From positions 29,360 through 93,359 of the forward strand of contig JAFQEE010000065.1 in NCBI GenBank assembly GCA_017399175.1: 64,000 nt of DNA, in the 5' to 3' direction. The DNA is from Clostridia bacterium (GTDB lineage Bacteria; Bacillota; Clostridia; Oscillospirales; Acutalibacteraceae). Shown here piece after piece: positions 51,656-61,180 of the stretch. A program made the translations under genes and the position numbers. The notes under the pieces are model-generated. The model was not told the origin of the DNA. It saw only the letters and a list, made by a program, of their open reading frames with translations, and ran no database searches. Within the stretch, counting starts at the first letter, position 1. Each line of letters opens with the position of its first letter.

Positions 51656-54600
51656 TTAAAGTTTTAGTGAAATTTCTTTCGATAAATGGAATGAATAAAG
51701 AGATACTGCAACATTTTGCAGACCAAAGCATTCTTCTGCTGCCTTTTTGTAAATACTCATCTGCTCTTTATATCGTTCACACAACTCTTCTTCACTTGAA
51801 ACTCTGTCCGTTTTAAAGTCAATGATTTCACCGTTTTTGCCATTTATAATAATACCGTCCATAATACCCTGAACTATGACAGTTTCATTCTGTACATTTT
51901 CAGGTAAGGTGTTATCAACAAATGAAATGGGAACTGACATTGAAAACTCCTGTTCACGGACATATTTTTCAGCAGACATAATTCGGTTGTAAGTGCTACT
52001 CTCAAAAAATGATTTGATTGCATTCAAATTCAATGAGTCAGCTTCTTTTTGTGTGAAAATCTTATTCTCAACTGCAAGGTTTATTTCCTTATCTAAATTT
52101 TCATATGCTTTTGAGAGGTCGCATATTTCCATAAATTTATGGGTTAATGTACCACGCTGTGCAGGAGTTAACTCCCCTGTTCCTGAAAATGCAGGATTTT
52201 CACTTGCAAGATATTTAAGATTTTCGTCGCTGTTTATTGCAGATGCTGCATATTTGACAGGAATATCCGAAAGTGTGCTAAACGGATATTTATACACAAG
52301 ACGATTACTGATAACTTGGAGTGTATCATTATCACATTCAAAAGATTTTTCTTCCGCAGATACTGTCACAGGACTATCGCATTTTTCAAACATTCCGAAA
52401 TCAATCAATGGGCTTTCTTCATTTTTATGTGTATTCAATAATGTTTCAAGTCTTAATGACGGATGATTCATCATTGAAAGTAAAATCCATTGCATATAAC
52501 TTGAACACATGGAAACGGGTACTGACGGGTCATTATGATTATCATAACAATCATAATACAAATCAGTAATCTTCTTTTCGGGATTATACATAGAACCCAC
52601 AAGATAAAGTTTTTCCTCTGCACGAGTCATCGCAACATAAAGAACTCTTATGTGCTCGGCTGCGTCTTCCTGTTTTTCACAAAGCTTAATAGTGTTTGAC
52701 GGTAAGGTGTTTAAGTCCTTGTGAAGTAGTGGGAAATATCGTGGTGTTGCAACTCCCAGTTTTCTGTTGACTTTTACTTTGCTTAAATCATTTATATGTG
52801 TTGATGATGAACAGTTTGCAACAAAGACAACAGGGAATTCAAGACCTTTACTCTTATGAATTGACATTATTCTCACAACATCATCATTTTCTGAAATTTC
52901 ATTGGCACCGTCAAGATCTTTATTATTTTTACGAATTCTGTCAAGATAACGGATAAAGCCTGAAAGACCTGAACCACCGTTATTCTCATAATTCTCGGCA
53001 TAATTTATAAGAAGTTCAATGTTAAGAATTCGTTTTTCGCCGTTTTCCATTGCACTCGCAATACTGTCATAAGAAGTTATTTCGAGAATGCGACGGATAA
53101 GACTGCCGATATCCATTGTGACTGATAAAGTTCGTAATAGTGACAGCAAGTCAAGAAAATCTTTCACTTTTTTATCATTGTAATACTGGCTTTTGATTAC
53201 ATTATAGAAATTACCGTTTCTGTTATCACAACGATATTTTGCAAGGTCATCTTCCGTAAACGGAAACAATGGTGATAACATTATAGATGCAAGTGGTACA
53301 TCCTGAACAGGATTATCGATTACTTTGAGCATTGAAATGATGGTTACAATTTCTTTCGACTCAAAAAATCCGCCTTGTTTCTGAAAAAATGCGGGAATAC
53401 CCATACTGTCAAGTTCTCGCGCAATAACATTGGCTTTATCCTTTACTGCACGAAGCAAGATACAGATATCGCTGTATTTAATAGGACGCTCCTCGCCTTT
53501 TTTACCTACGAGAGCACCTGACGAAACAAGTTCATTTATAACATTACCTATATGACGCGCTTCAGCAACAAGGTCAGAACCTCTCTGATTATCCGATTCA
53601 ACTATATGAACAGAAACATCGGGAGAATTTTCTTGTGGATAATTACCGCCGAATTCAAGCTGTTCTCCGCTTTTATAATCAACACCGCAGGTCTTTCGTG
53701 TCATTAGATAATGGAAAATGTGATTAATTCCGTCGAGTATACCCTTACGGCTTCTGAAATTTCTGTCAAGGTTAATGACAGAAGGATAATTGTTACCCTT
53801 AAAATTCTCAAAAGAGTCCTTGTAGTCCATAAAGATTTCCGGCATTGCCTGACGGAAACGATAAATACTCTGTTTCACATCACCGACCATAAATTTGTTC
53901 TCGTCATTTTTTGAGATAACTGAAAACAAAGTATCCTGTGCTTCGTTTGTATCCTGAAATTCGTCAATTAAAATTTCGGCAAAATTATCGGAAAGTTCAT
54001 TTGCCAACGGTGTTTTAACATATGTACCGTCAGGATTAAATTCCGCCAAAATCTTTAAGGCAAGATGAAGTATATCAGAAAAATAATATGAATTGTTTTC
54101 CTTTTTATACTCATTCAATTTCTCAATAAAACTTATAGTACAATTCTTGAGAATTGTCATTATTGGGCGAAGATACTCTATATCTTCTTTAAATTCTTTT
54201 TCATTACAAATAAGAATGGAGTTTGCAGAAGAAATGTATTTTTTGATACTGTCACGACGACTTTTAATATCTTCATAATAACAGTCTTTTTCGTCCTTTG
54301 GCACTCTTGGGAATGTGTTGAATTTTAAAGATGCAGTAAGCATTCTTATTTCATCCCATTTTTCGGGAGTTTCTTTAATAATTTCAAGAATGTTATTGAT
54401 TGAAATAAGTATTGGTGCAAGGTCGTTTGTAATTGCACCTGCAAGATTACTGTTTTCGGGTGCATCACCTATAATGTCATTTGCCTTGATTTTAATATAC
54501 TCTAAAATCTCTGTAAGGCGATTTAAACAGTATTTACCCCACTTTGATTCGCTGACAGATATATCTTCAAAATATTCAGAAAAAGTTGTTTCAAGCCAAT

Positions 54601-55168
54601 TTAATGGGTTTTGTGATGCCATTGCGAAGTTATAAAGTGAAAGAATTGAATCTTTAAGATTATTATCATTTCTTCCGTTGGAAAAAAGCTTTAAAAAGTC
54701 TTCTGTTTCATTTTCGGGAAGACTGTATATCCCTTCAAGAACCTCGCTGATTATCTCTTGTTTAAGTAAATCGTGCTCAATATCAGACAACATCGAGAAA
54801 TCAGGTGCTATGTCTGCTTTTTCAAAGTTTTCTCTTATGAGTTTTACACAAAAGCTATCCATTGTGGAAATCTGTGCGTTAGGAAGATACATCTTCTGTC
54901 GTTTAAGATACTGATTTTGTGGCTGTTCGTGAATAAGCTCTGAAAGTCGTTTTGAAATACGCTCTTTCATTTCAGCGGCTGCTGCTTTTGTGAATGTAAC
55001 AATAAGAAGTTTTTCAATATCAACAGGATTGTTTTCGTCAGTAATTCTTTCAATTACACGCTCAACAAGGACGGCAGTTTTACCTGAACCTGCAGCAGCA
55101 GATACAAGGACGGTGCCATTTCTTGATTCAATAGCCTGCTTTTGTGCGTCAGTCCATATTCTTGCCAT
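51656..55168 (-). CDS. addA: AddA, helicase-nuclease subunit of AddAB
   Basis: ATP-dependent helicase and nuclease that processes double-strand breaks for RecA (the RecBCD counterpart in Firmicutes). The product is 1170 aa. UvrD-type motifs: IWTDAQKQAIESRN (Q motif), Walker A SAAAGSGKTAVLVERV, LLIVTFTKAAAAEMKERI, ILIDEFQDTNEAQ, GDVKQSIYRFR and LYVAMTRAEEKLYLVG. The C-terminal nuclease domain has EIIDFKTDR. Its start overlaps addB by 20 nt, so the two are coupled. Confidence 0.97.
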   Translation of the reverse strand: MARIWTDAQKQAIESRNGTVLVSAAAGSGKTAVLVERVIERITDENNPVDIEKLLIVTFTKAAAAEMKERISKRLSELIHEQPQNQYLKRQKMYLPNAQISTMDSFCVKLIRENFEKADIAPDFSMLSDIEHDLLKQEIISEVLEGIYSLPENETEDFLKLFSNGRNDNNLKDSILSLYNFAMASQNPLNWLETTFSEYFEDISVSESKWGKYCLNRLTEILEYIKIKANDIIGDAPENSNLAGAITNDLAPILISINNILEIIKETPEKWDEIRMLTASLKFNTFPRVPKDEKDCYYEDIKSRRDSIKKYISSANSILICNEKEFKEDIEYLRPIMTILKNCTISFIEKLNEYKKENNSYYFSDILHLALKILAEFNPDGTYVKTPLANELSDNFAEILIDEFQDTNEAQDTLFSVISKNDENKFMVGDVKQSIYRFRQAMPEIFMDYKDSFENFKGNNYPSVINLDRNFRSRKGILDGINHIFHYLMTRKTCGVDYKSGEQLEFGGNYPQENSPDVSVHIVESDNQRGSDLVAEARHIGNVINELVSSGALVGKKGEERPIKYSDICILLRAVKDKANVIARELDSMGIPAFFQKQGGFFESKEIVTIISMLKVIDNPVQDVPLASIMLSPLFPFTEDDLAKYRCDNRNGNFYNVIKSQYYNDKKVKDFLDLLSLLRTLSVTMDIGSLIRRILEITSYDSIASAMENGEKRILNIELLINYAENYENNGGSGLSGFIRYLDRIRKNNKDLDGANEISENDDVVRIMSIHKSKGLEFPVVFVANCSSSTHINDLSKVKVNRKLGVATPRYFPLLHKDLNTLPSNTIKLCEKQEDAAEHIRVLYVAMTRAEEKLYLVGSMYNPEKKITDLYYDCYDNHNDPSVPVSMCSSYMQWILLSMMNHPSLRLETLLNTHKNEESPLIDFGMFEKCDSPVTVSAEEKSFECDNDTLQVISNRLVYKYPFSTLSDIPVKYAASAINSDENLKYLASENPAFSGTGELTPAQRGTLTHKFMEICDLSKAYENLDKEINLAVENKIFTQKEADSLNLNAIKSFFESSTYNRIMSAEKYVREQEFSMSVPISFVDNTLPENVQNETVIVQGIMDGIIINGKNGEIIDFKTDRVSSEEELCERYKEQMSIYKKAAEECFGLQNVAVSLYSFHLSKEISLKL

Positions 55169-58100
55169 CCTCGTCCCCCCTTAACATTGTGATTGAATCC
55201 TTAAATGAAAGTATTTCCGTTTCCTTTACAGGGTCGTCCTCTTCCCTTTTGCAGACATCTTTATAATTGCACCATTTGCATCCGTCTTCAACAGGTAATG
55301 CTGAAATATATCCTGATTGAAGCTTTTCTGCCATATCTCTTATAGATGAATTTACAAAATTTTTTAATCGTTCAAAAGAAGAAAGTGAAATAACTTTCCC
55401 TTTAAGTGAACCTGTTTTTTCATCAAATGACGCAGGCAAGAAAACACCTTTATAATTTTTATCCATAGCCTCAAAAACCTGAAGATTATTGAGAATCATA
55501 CCATCCATTTTGTGCTCAGCAGAAGAATATGATTGTGCTTCCCCTACATCAGAATCCCTGACAACCTTATCTGACGATACTTTTGTATTTTTTGCCTGGA
55601 AGTATAGTACACCTGCGGGAGTTATGTTGTCACCATAATGCTCTTTACCATTTTCCCATATTGCAAAAAGGTAAATGAGCATCTGCATATTAAGACCATA
55701 AAAGACTTCACCAAGTTGAAATTCCTTGCCACCTGTTTTATAATCAACAACTCTTATAAATGTGTTATCTTCCGTTTTAAACATATCAACACGGTCAATG
55801 CTACCAACAACGCTGACTGTTCCACCATTCTGAAGTTCCACAACATAAGGTGAAATATCGCCGTCATTATTGATTTTAAGTTCAAAATCGACAGGAGTAA
55901 ATTCGCATACTCTGAATTCGTCCACAAGACGGCAAACAACAACGTATGCAGTATCTTTAATGAGTTTTATTGTTCTTAAAAATGACTTGGCTTTATTGTC
56001 ATAGCCACCCATTTCATCTGTAATATACTCATCAATTATTGTGTTGATTTTTTCTTTAATCGTCATTTCTGACATATTGAGAATATCAGTTTTCTTGTTC
56101 CTGAACAAAAATTGTTCAAGGACAAAGTGGATTACTGTACCATATAAGGCAGCATCAACCTGAGCCTCTTTACGAGGTTTGAGTTTCATACCATATTCGC
56201 AGAAATATCCGAAAGGACATTTGTAGAATTTTTCAATTCGTGATGCAGACATATACATATTCTTGCCGAAAAACTTTTCAGCAAGTTCTGTATTATTTAT
56301 TTTGAAATCTCTCTTGTTTGCTTTTTCGATTTTTGATAGTTCGTTTTCACCATCATTATCTTGGAAATATGTTCGAAGTGTTTCACCAAGAACAGAGCCG
56401 TTTACCGATTCACCTGCCATAACTGAAAATGCAGAATCACGGCTTTCAACAAGGTCGAGCTTTGTGCTTTCTTTCCTGATAACACATTTTGGGAACATTC
56501 TTAAAACATCGTTCACCATTTCTGACGGTGTCAATGACGAAGAATCACTATCCACAGCAGAATATGTAAGATAAACTCTATCTGTTGCAAGAGTAATTGC
56601 ACGATATGCGATAAAGTTTTCGCTTACGCTGTTATATTCAAGATTGCTGATAATCGGCAAACCATTTTTAATAAGTTCGCATCTTTCAGTATCATTAAAA
56701 AGCACACCTGATGAGCTCTCTCCCGGGAAAATACCGGTATTTACGCCTATAAGAAAAACTACTTTTGGTGCCGATGCTCGAATTCGGTCAGCACTACCAA
56801 TCGTAACTTCGTCCATACCATTTGGTATAACACCTATATTTTTTGATGCAACAAGAATATCAAAAAGTTCTGAATATCTTTCGATTGTTATTGTATTTTT
56901 ACCGATTGCACCATATAGTCCGTCAATGACTTCGGTAAGAAGTTTCCAGATTCTTCCTTGTTCAAGTGCCAAGTCGTTTTCGTTGCTGTCCTTTAAAAAT
57001 GTAGTGAATAATTTAAGATTTTCGTCGATACGAGCATTTCTTAAAAAGGCGAAAAGTTCTTTTGAAACAGTTTCACCGTCAGTATCTGTTATTTTCTTTT
57101 TAAGTGAAAGTACAGGGACTACTACTCTTTCGCGAAGAGAATTGATTTGATTAAGAAGTCTTTCTGTTTCTTCGTCCGTTGTTTCACCTAAGCCTTTTGG
57201 ATTTTCTGTCCACTCATTTTTCCATTGTGACGGACTTACTCTCCACATAAGGCAATAATCTTCAAGCAAAGCGATTTCTTCAACTGTAAAACCATACAAC
57301 TGTGTTTTGAGAAATCTTAATACAGTTTCAGTGTCAAAGCCTTTCACAAGAATATTGAGAAGACATTTCAAAAATACAATAAGTGGTTGAGTATTTACAG
57401 GTTGACGATTGTCGTGGAAACAATCAATATCATATTTACGAAAGGCTGATTCAAGATTCTTTTTATAACTGTCTTCATTACGGACAATTACTGCAATATC
57501 ACGATAACGAAGATTTTCTGTTCGGATTAACTTTTTAATTTCTGACGCAACAACCTGACATTCGTCCGTCTTTGTTCGACAAGGAATTACGGTAATTGCG
57601 TCGGCATCTTCTTCGTAAATTTTGCTGTCAGATGAAAATATGTTGTCTTCAAGGAAATTGAGTTCATCCTTTTTGAATTCTTTTTTAGAATAGAGCACAT
57701 TTTCAGGTGCAATTTTCACATTAATTCTGTTTGCAAGTTGTTTGAGTTTCTTTATTTCAACACTTACATTATAAAACAATTCATATCTGTTATTATTTTT
57801 TGATGTATCGGAACAGAAGGTAACATAAACATTATCTGCTTGTCGAAGAATCTGTTCAATAATCTTATATTCCTGTCCTGAAAAGCCTGAAAAAGCGTCA
57901 ATAAATACTGTTTTTCCTTTAAAATAGTCAACATCCCACAACAATTCATAAAGCATATCGGGATATGTACAGCTATCACAGAAATTTTGTGACATAAGTG
58001 CATCGTAACAAGAGAAAATCTGTGACAATTCTGAAAGTTTTGATGAAAATGAAGACTTATTCACAAGATTAGAAAACTCATCAAGTGATTCGTTGGAGAT

Positions 58101-58493
58101 ACCGCATTTTTTGATTTCACGGTGGAAATCAAGGATTTCATTTATAAGCTGTGGGAACTTTTTATATCGGTTAAAAACTGTCAGTTTGTCCTCAAGAGTT
58201 TCTATAGCACAACTCATTAAAACAGCACAGACACCGTCATCTGCTGTCTTCTTTTCCATTTTTCCATAACGGGACAAAAGCCTTTCAGCAATTCGTGAAA
58301 AGCTTAAGATTTCAATATTATTGATTTTATCATTACCAAGAAGCTGTAACATACCTTTTTCAGTTTCAAATGAAAACTGTTCAGGTACAATTATTATGGT
58401 TTTGTCCGATTCTTTTGTAGCAATTTCTGCTGCCATTGAACGAATAAGGCGTGTTTTTCCGCTTCCTGTGCGTCCTGTTATGATGTTGAGCAT
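55149..58493 (-). CDS. addB: AddB, nuclease subunit of AddAB
   Basis: Partner of AddA, 1114 aa from MLNIITGRTGSGKT at 58493. An N-terminal P-loop (GRTGSGKTRL) is followed by an inactivated helicase-like body. The C-terminal nuclease has RVVDYKTGGKEF. The four Fe-S cysteines are present: one in FYKCPFGYF and three in CKWCNYKDVC. AAAGGGG precedes the chosen ATG; the longer frame begins before this ribosome site. addB then addA is the usual order. Confidence 0.96.
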   Translation of the reverse strand: MLNIITGRTGSGKTRLIRSMAAEIATKESDKTIIIVPEQFSFETEKGMLQLLGNDKINNIEILSFSRIAERLLSRYGKMEKKTADDGVCAVLMSCAIETLEDKLTVFNRYKKFPQLINEILDFHREIKKCGISNESLDEFSNLVNKSSFSSKLSELSQIFSCYDALMSQNFCDSCTYPDMLYELLWDVDYFKGKTVFIDAFSGFSGQEYKIIEQILRQADNVYVTFCSDTSKNNNRYELFYNVSVEIKKLKQLANRINVKIAPENVLYSKKEFKKDELNFLEDNIFSSDSKIYEEDADAITVIPCRTKTDECQVVASEIKKLIRTENLRYRDIAVIVRNEDSYKKNLESAFRKYDIDCFHDNRQPVNTQPLIVFLKCLLNILVKGFDTETVLRFLKTQLYGFTVEEIALLEDYCLMWRVSPSQWKNEWTENPKGLGETTDEETERLLNQINSLRERVVVPVLSLKKKITDTDGETVSKELFAFLRNARIDENLKLFTTFLKDSNENDLALEQGRIWKLLTEVIDGLYGAIGKNTITIERYSELFDILVASKNIGVIPNGMDEVTIGSADRIRASAPKVVFLIGVNTGIFPGESSSGVLFNDTERCELIKNGLPIISNLEYNSVSENFIAYRAITLATDRVYLTYSAVDSDSSSLTPSEMVNDVLRMFPKCVIRKESTKLDLVESRDSAFSVMAGESVNGSVLGETLRTYFQDNDGENELSKIEKANKRDFKINNTELAEKFFGKNMYMSASRIEKFYKCPFGYFCEYGMKLKPRKEAQVDAALYGTVIHFVLEQFLFRNKKTDILNMSEMTIKEKINTIIDEYITDEMGGYDNKAKSFLRTIKLIKDTAYVVVCRLVDEFRVCEFTPVDFELKINNDGDISPYVVELQNGGTVSVVGSIDRVDMFKTEDNTFIRVVDYKTGGKEFQLGEVFYGLNMQMLIYLFAIWENGKEHYGDNITPAGVLYFQAKNTKVSSDKVVRDSDVGEAQSYSSAEHKMDGMILNNLQVFEAMDKNYKGVFLPASFDEKTGSLKGKVISLSSFERLKNFVNSSIRDMAEKLQSGYISALPVEDGCKWCNYKDVCKREEDDPVKETEILSFKDSITMLRGDEDGKNMD

Positions 58494-58530
58494 AATTTTT
58501 GCCCCTTTATAATAATTATTCACTAATTTT

Positions 58531-58613
58531 GTAGAGGACGACGACCTCGGTGTCCCGTTTTTCAGTTTATCAGTAACTTTGGTTCGGGCTGCCGAGTCGT
58601 CAGCCCCTACAAC
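58531..58613. repeat. Two palindromic repeat units (CCCCTAC family)
   Basis: A reversed unit GTAGAGGACGACGACCTCGG...TCCCG and a forward unit CGGGCTGCCGAG...CAGCCCCTAC. They lie between the addB start and the GH27 stop. Same family as units at 31.2, 33.5 and 39.5 kb. Confidence 0.75.
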
Positions 58614-58628
58614 ATACCAAAAAAGTCA

Positions 58629-59921
58629 TTATATTAACTTATATATTACTGCTCCGTGAGAATTTACTGTGCAAGTAAAACTATCTTTTACCTTTTCAAT
58701 GTCTTCTTTTTTCCATAAATCACGAAGGATATATTCATCAGTTAAGTCAAATTTATTTAAGTCAATTTTAATTATATTTTCTTTATCGGATACATTGAAA
58801 ACTGCAATTAAAGGTTTATTGTCAGAAGAAATTGCAGTCCAGATAACTGTGTTTTCATCACGATAAACTTGTTTTCCGTTATGAGAATGTTGGTTCACAT
58901 CAATAATTTCTTCATTTGTCATAAGTGACAATGTCCACTCGTCATTGTTTCGCATTTCTCCGCCAAACATAAGCGGTGAACGGAAAATCGACCAGAGTGT
59001 CATAAGAGTTATCTGCTCATCCTTTGTAAACTGTGTATATCTGTCTTTTGGTCCGTGACAAGTACCGTTTCTTGAAAGATTACCAAGTGGCAACATATCG
59101 CAATCGGGCCAACAACCTTCCTTTACGAAAGGAGCCCACTTTTCGCACTTATCAAACATTTCATAAAGCTTGTCCCACCAGTCCCAGAAATCACCTGTAA
59201 GACGCCACATATTTGCATATTCACATAAATGATCAGCAACTGATAATTCAGCAGGTCCCGGAGATAAACTCAAAACAATATCTCTGCCTGTTTTATCAAT
59301 GGCTTTTCTTATCATTTCAACTTCTTCGCGTGCTGAATAAGGATTGTCCCATTTTCTGAATTCTGTAACGCAGATGTCATCTACTTTAACAAAGTCAATG
59401 CCCCATTTTGCGTACATATCGAAAATCGAGTCATAATAAGCCTGTGCACCCTCGCAGGTATACATTCCGTACATATCTGTATTCCAAGGACAAACGGAAA
59501 AATGATGGGCAACCTGACGAGCTGTTTTATCTGTTCCCAAAATAGGTGTATTCTGATGAACTGCTTGTCGTGGAATACCACGCATAATATGTATGCCGAA
59601 TTTAAGTCCCATAGCGTGAATTTTATCGGCAATAGGCTTGAAGCCTGCTCCATTCGCTGATGACGGAAAACGATTCACAGCAGGAATAAGACGGGAATAT
59701 TCGTCCATACAAAGTTCTGTAAAGTTATTATAGTCATTGTCTTTTGCTTTTGGCTCATACCATTGAATATCGCAGACAACATACTGCCATCCGTAATCTT
59801 TAAGATGTTTTGCCATATATTCTGCATTTCCCAAAAGTTGTTCTTCATTGACAGCAGCACCGTAACAGTCCCAACTGTTCCAACCCATAGGAGGAGTTTG
59901 TGCAAGTTTATTTTTATCCAT
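58629..59921 (-). CDS. GH27 family glycosidase (alpha-galactosidase-like)
   Basis: A 430-aa protein without a signal peptide, so cytosolic. It follows the GH27 pattern: TPPMGWNSWDCYGAAVNE, then YVVCDIQWYE, GLKFGIHIMRG, the nucleophile Asp in IDFVKVDDICV, and the acid/base region RLTGDFWDWWD. The C-terminal beta domain is short. The D-D-C-W of classic alpha-galactosidases reads CDIQW, so another sugar specificity in the family is possible. AAGGTG precedes ATG 59921. It follows a small membrane protein gene by 10 nt. Confidence 0.88.
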   Translation of the reverse strand: MDKNKLAQTPPMGWNSWDCYGAAVNEEQLLGNAEYMAKHLKDYGWQYVVCDIQWYEPKAKDNDYNNFTELCMDEYSRLIPAVNRFPSSANGAGFKPIADKIHAMGLKFGIHIMRGIPRQAVHQNTPILGTDKTARQVAHHFSVCPWNTDMYGMYTCEGAQAYYDSIFDMYAKWGIDFVKVDDICVTEFRKWDNPYSAREEVEMIRKAIDKTGRDIVLSLSPGPAELSVADHLCEYANMWRLTGDFWDWWDKLYEMFDKCEKWAPFVKEGCWPDCDMLPLGNLSRNGTCHGPKDRYTQFTKDEQITLMTLWSIFRSPLMFGGEMRNNDEWTLSLMTNEEIIDVNQHSHNGKQVYRDENTVIWTAISSDNKPLIAVFNVSDKENIIKIDLNKFDLTDEYILRDLWKKEDIEKVKDSFTCTVNSHGAVIYKLI

Positions 59922-59931
59922 AATAATCACC

Positions 59932-60270
59932 TTAATCAAGAATTACGCCTTTTTTCTTTCCTTTTTTATTTCTTGGATACTCACGAATTCTCATGATATA
60001 TTCGCAATTAATCAGGTCACACTGACCGTTGCTGTTTTCAATTTCAAGCCAACCCTCATTACAAGATTTAATAGTACCTGTAATTTGTGAAGAAGATGTG
60101 CAAGTGTAAATTAAACACTCTTTACCTATGTATCTTTCTATAAGTGTTGTCATATCTGTCTTTCCCCTTTTTTTACGAAGATGTTTACGAACTACAACGA
60201 GTATTTCTTCCTGCTTTTGATACAATAAAACAATAAAAAGAACAAAAAATATAATCCACGCTGAATTCAT
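59932..60270 (-). CDS. Small membrane protein with Sm-like (DUF6897-like) domain
   Basis: A 112-aa protein: an N-terminal membrane helix (about residues 3-17), a very basic stretch RKHLRKKRGK, then about 60 residues (TLIERYIGKECLIYT...GTIKSCNEGWLEIENSNG...YIMRIREYP) with the strand spacing of small Sm-like beta barrels, and a basic tail. The Sm-like resemblance is my reading from the pattern, not a database result. GGAGG precedes the ATG. Located upstream of the GH27 gene, same direction. Confidence 0.65.
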   Translation of the reverse strand: MNSAWIIFFVLFIVLLYQKQEEILVVVRKHLRKKRGKTDMTTLIERYIGKECLIYTCTSSSQITGTIKSCNEGWLEIENSNGQCDLINCEYIMRIREYPRNKKGKKKGVILD

Positions 60271-60297
60271 AAATTCACCTCCATATATATTTAATAT

Positions 60298-60326
60298 ATT
60301 CTATCATTTTATAAGAATTTTGTAAA
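60298..60326 (-). promoter_or_regulatory. Putative promoter of the small membrane protein-GH27 pair
   Basis: Minus strand TTTACA (60326-60321), a 17-nt spacer, then TAGAAT (60303-60298), about 28 nt before the ATG. Confidence 0.5.
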
Positions 60327-60401
60327 TAATCAGGTGGGTAAAATAACGGACTGAAATCTAATAAAAATATTCAAAAAGTGTTAAATTTAGAGAAAAAGTT
60401 C

Positions 60402-60430
60402 TTGACAAAGATAATCGGTTGTGATAGAAT
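60402..60430 (+). promoter_or_regulatory. Promoter of the tRNA cluster
   Basis: A perfect TTGACA (60402-60407), a 17-nt spacer, and TAGAAT (60425-60430), 17 nt before the first tRNA. Confidence 0.85.
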
Positions 60431-60447
60431 AATCAAGCATTTGAAAT

Positions 60448-60521
60448 GCGGGTGTAGTTCAATGGTAGAATCCCAGCCTTCCAAGCTGGTCGTGTGGGTT
60501 CGATTCCCATCACCCGCTCCA
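60448..60521 (+). tRNA. tRNA-Gly (TCC)
   Basis: A complete cloverleaf: acceptor GCGGGTG/CACCCGC, anticodon stem CCAGC/GCTGG with loop CTTCCAA (anticodon TCC), T loop GGTTCGATTCC, and an encoded CCA end. The next tRNA begins at the following base. Confidence 0.97.
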
Positions 60522-60598
60522 GCGCTGATAGCTCAGTTGGATAGAGCATCTGCCTTCTAAGCAGAGGGTCGGGGGTTCGAATCCCTTTCAGCGTGCCA
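60522..60598 (+). tRNA. tRNA-Arg (TCT)
   Basis: Acceptor GCGCTGA/TCAGCGT, anticodon stem TCTGC/GCAGA with loop CTTCTAA (anticodon TCT), T loop GGTTCGAATCC, and encoded CCA. Contiguous with tRNA-Gly. Confidence 0.97.
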
Positions 60599-60650
60599 CA
60601 GCGCATAAAGTTAATATTTAGTCCATTGGCCTTTGTGCGCTGATATATAT

Positions 60651-60728
60651 GGTGGGTATAGCTTAGTTGGTTAAAGCGCCAGTTTGTGGCATTGGAGACC
60701 GTCGGTTCGAATCCGACTATCCACCCCA
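60651..60728 (+). tRNA. tRNA-His (GTG)
   Basis: Acceptor GTGGGTA/TATCCAC with the extra G(-1) at 60651 opposite C73, the mark of tRNA-His. Anticodon GTG in loop TTGTGGC, T loop GGTTCGAATCC, encoded CCA. A 12-bp hairpin (60599-60642) lies between it and tRNA-Arg. Confidence 0.97.
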
Positions 60729-60737
60729 CTAACTTAG

Positions 60738-60765
60738 AACTCCGTCAAAATCTTGGCGGAGTTTT
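60738..60765 (+). terminator. Possible terminator after tRNA-His
   Basis: Stem AACTCCG with a 12-base loop and complement CGGAGTT, then TTGAG. It is weak and may allow read-through to tRNA-Gln 24 nt further on. Confidence 0.6.
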
Positions 60766-60788
60766 GAGTATCAATAACAATTAAATAT

Positions 60789-60863
60789 TGGGGTGTCGTC
60801 AAGCGGTAAGACACAGCACTTTGACTGCTGCATTCGTAGGTTCGAATCCTGCCACCCCAGCCA
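60789..60863 (+). tRNA. tRNA-Gln (TTG)
   Basis: Acceptor TGGGGTG/CACCCCA, anticodon stem CAGCA/TGCTG with loop CTTTGAC (anticodon TTG), T loop GGTTCGAATCC, and encoded CCA. Last tRNA of the cluster. Confidence 0.97.
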
Positions 60864-60868
60864 AGAAC

Positions 60869-60900
60869 AAAAGCACTGCAATAGCAGTGCTTTTGTTTTT
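60869..60900 (+). terminator. Terminator of the tRNA cluster
   Basis: Perfect 11-bp stem AAAAGCACTGC with loop AATA, followed by TTTTGTTTTT, directly after tRNA-Gln. Confidence 0.95.
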
Positions 60901-61137
60901 GGCAACTAAGTTTGCCTTACGGCAAGTGAAGGTCACTTTGTGAGTGAAGTTGCTAACACAGTGAAGTTTGCTTCGCAAGTTTTGGGCAAACTTAACTTCA
61001 CTTTACACCAACGGTGTAAAATTTCACTGTGCTTTCGCACAACTTCACATTCGGTTTTAACCGAATATTTCACTGCGATTACATTCCTTCTTATAATGGA
61101 GTACATACAGTGAAGAAGTTAATATTTAATTCACTTC
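60901..61137. repeat. Array of short hairpins joined by GTGAAG/CTTCAC units
   Basis: Hairpins TTGCC/GGCAA, TCAC/GTGA, TTGC/GCAA, TTTACACC/GGTGTAAA, GTGC/GCAC and ATTCGGTT/AACCGAAT follow each other. In the left half they are separated by GTGAAG, in the right half by its complement, so the whole is also a loose large palindrome. The 387-base gap 60864-61250 contains this, the tRNA terminator, and the next gene's promoter; no gene is seen. Confidence 0.8.
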
Positions 61138-61180
61138 GCTGATGAATAATGAAGAATTGTTATAGAATACTTACAACTGT

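Noticed and set aside
51628-51657. AACACTT...AAGTGTT hairpin after addA
   Set aside because: The U run is on the wrong side for addA and no plus-strand gene ends there; it is a short stem likely by chance.
60433-60729. A 98-codon minus-strand frame and a 60-codon plus-strand frame across the tRNA cluster
   Set aside because: They are translations of tRNA sequence; the minus-strand text with GIRTPDPLL-type wording is a well-known artefact of antisense tRNA.
60901-61137. Possible CRISPR array
   Set aside because: The constant part is only a hexamer that changes strand midway, spacers are hairpins of unequal length, and no cas genes are nearby.
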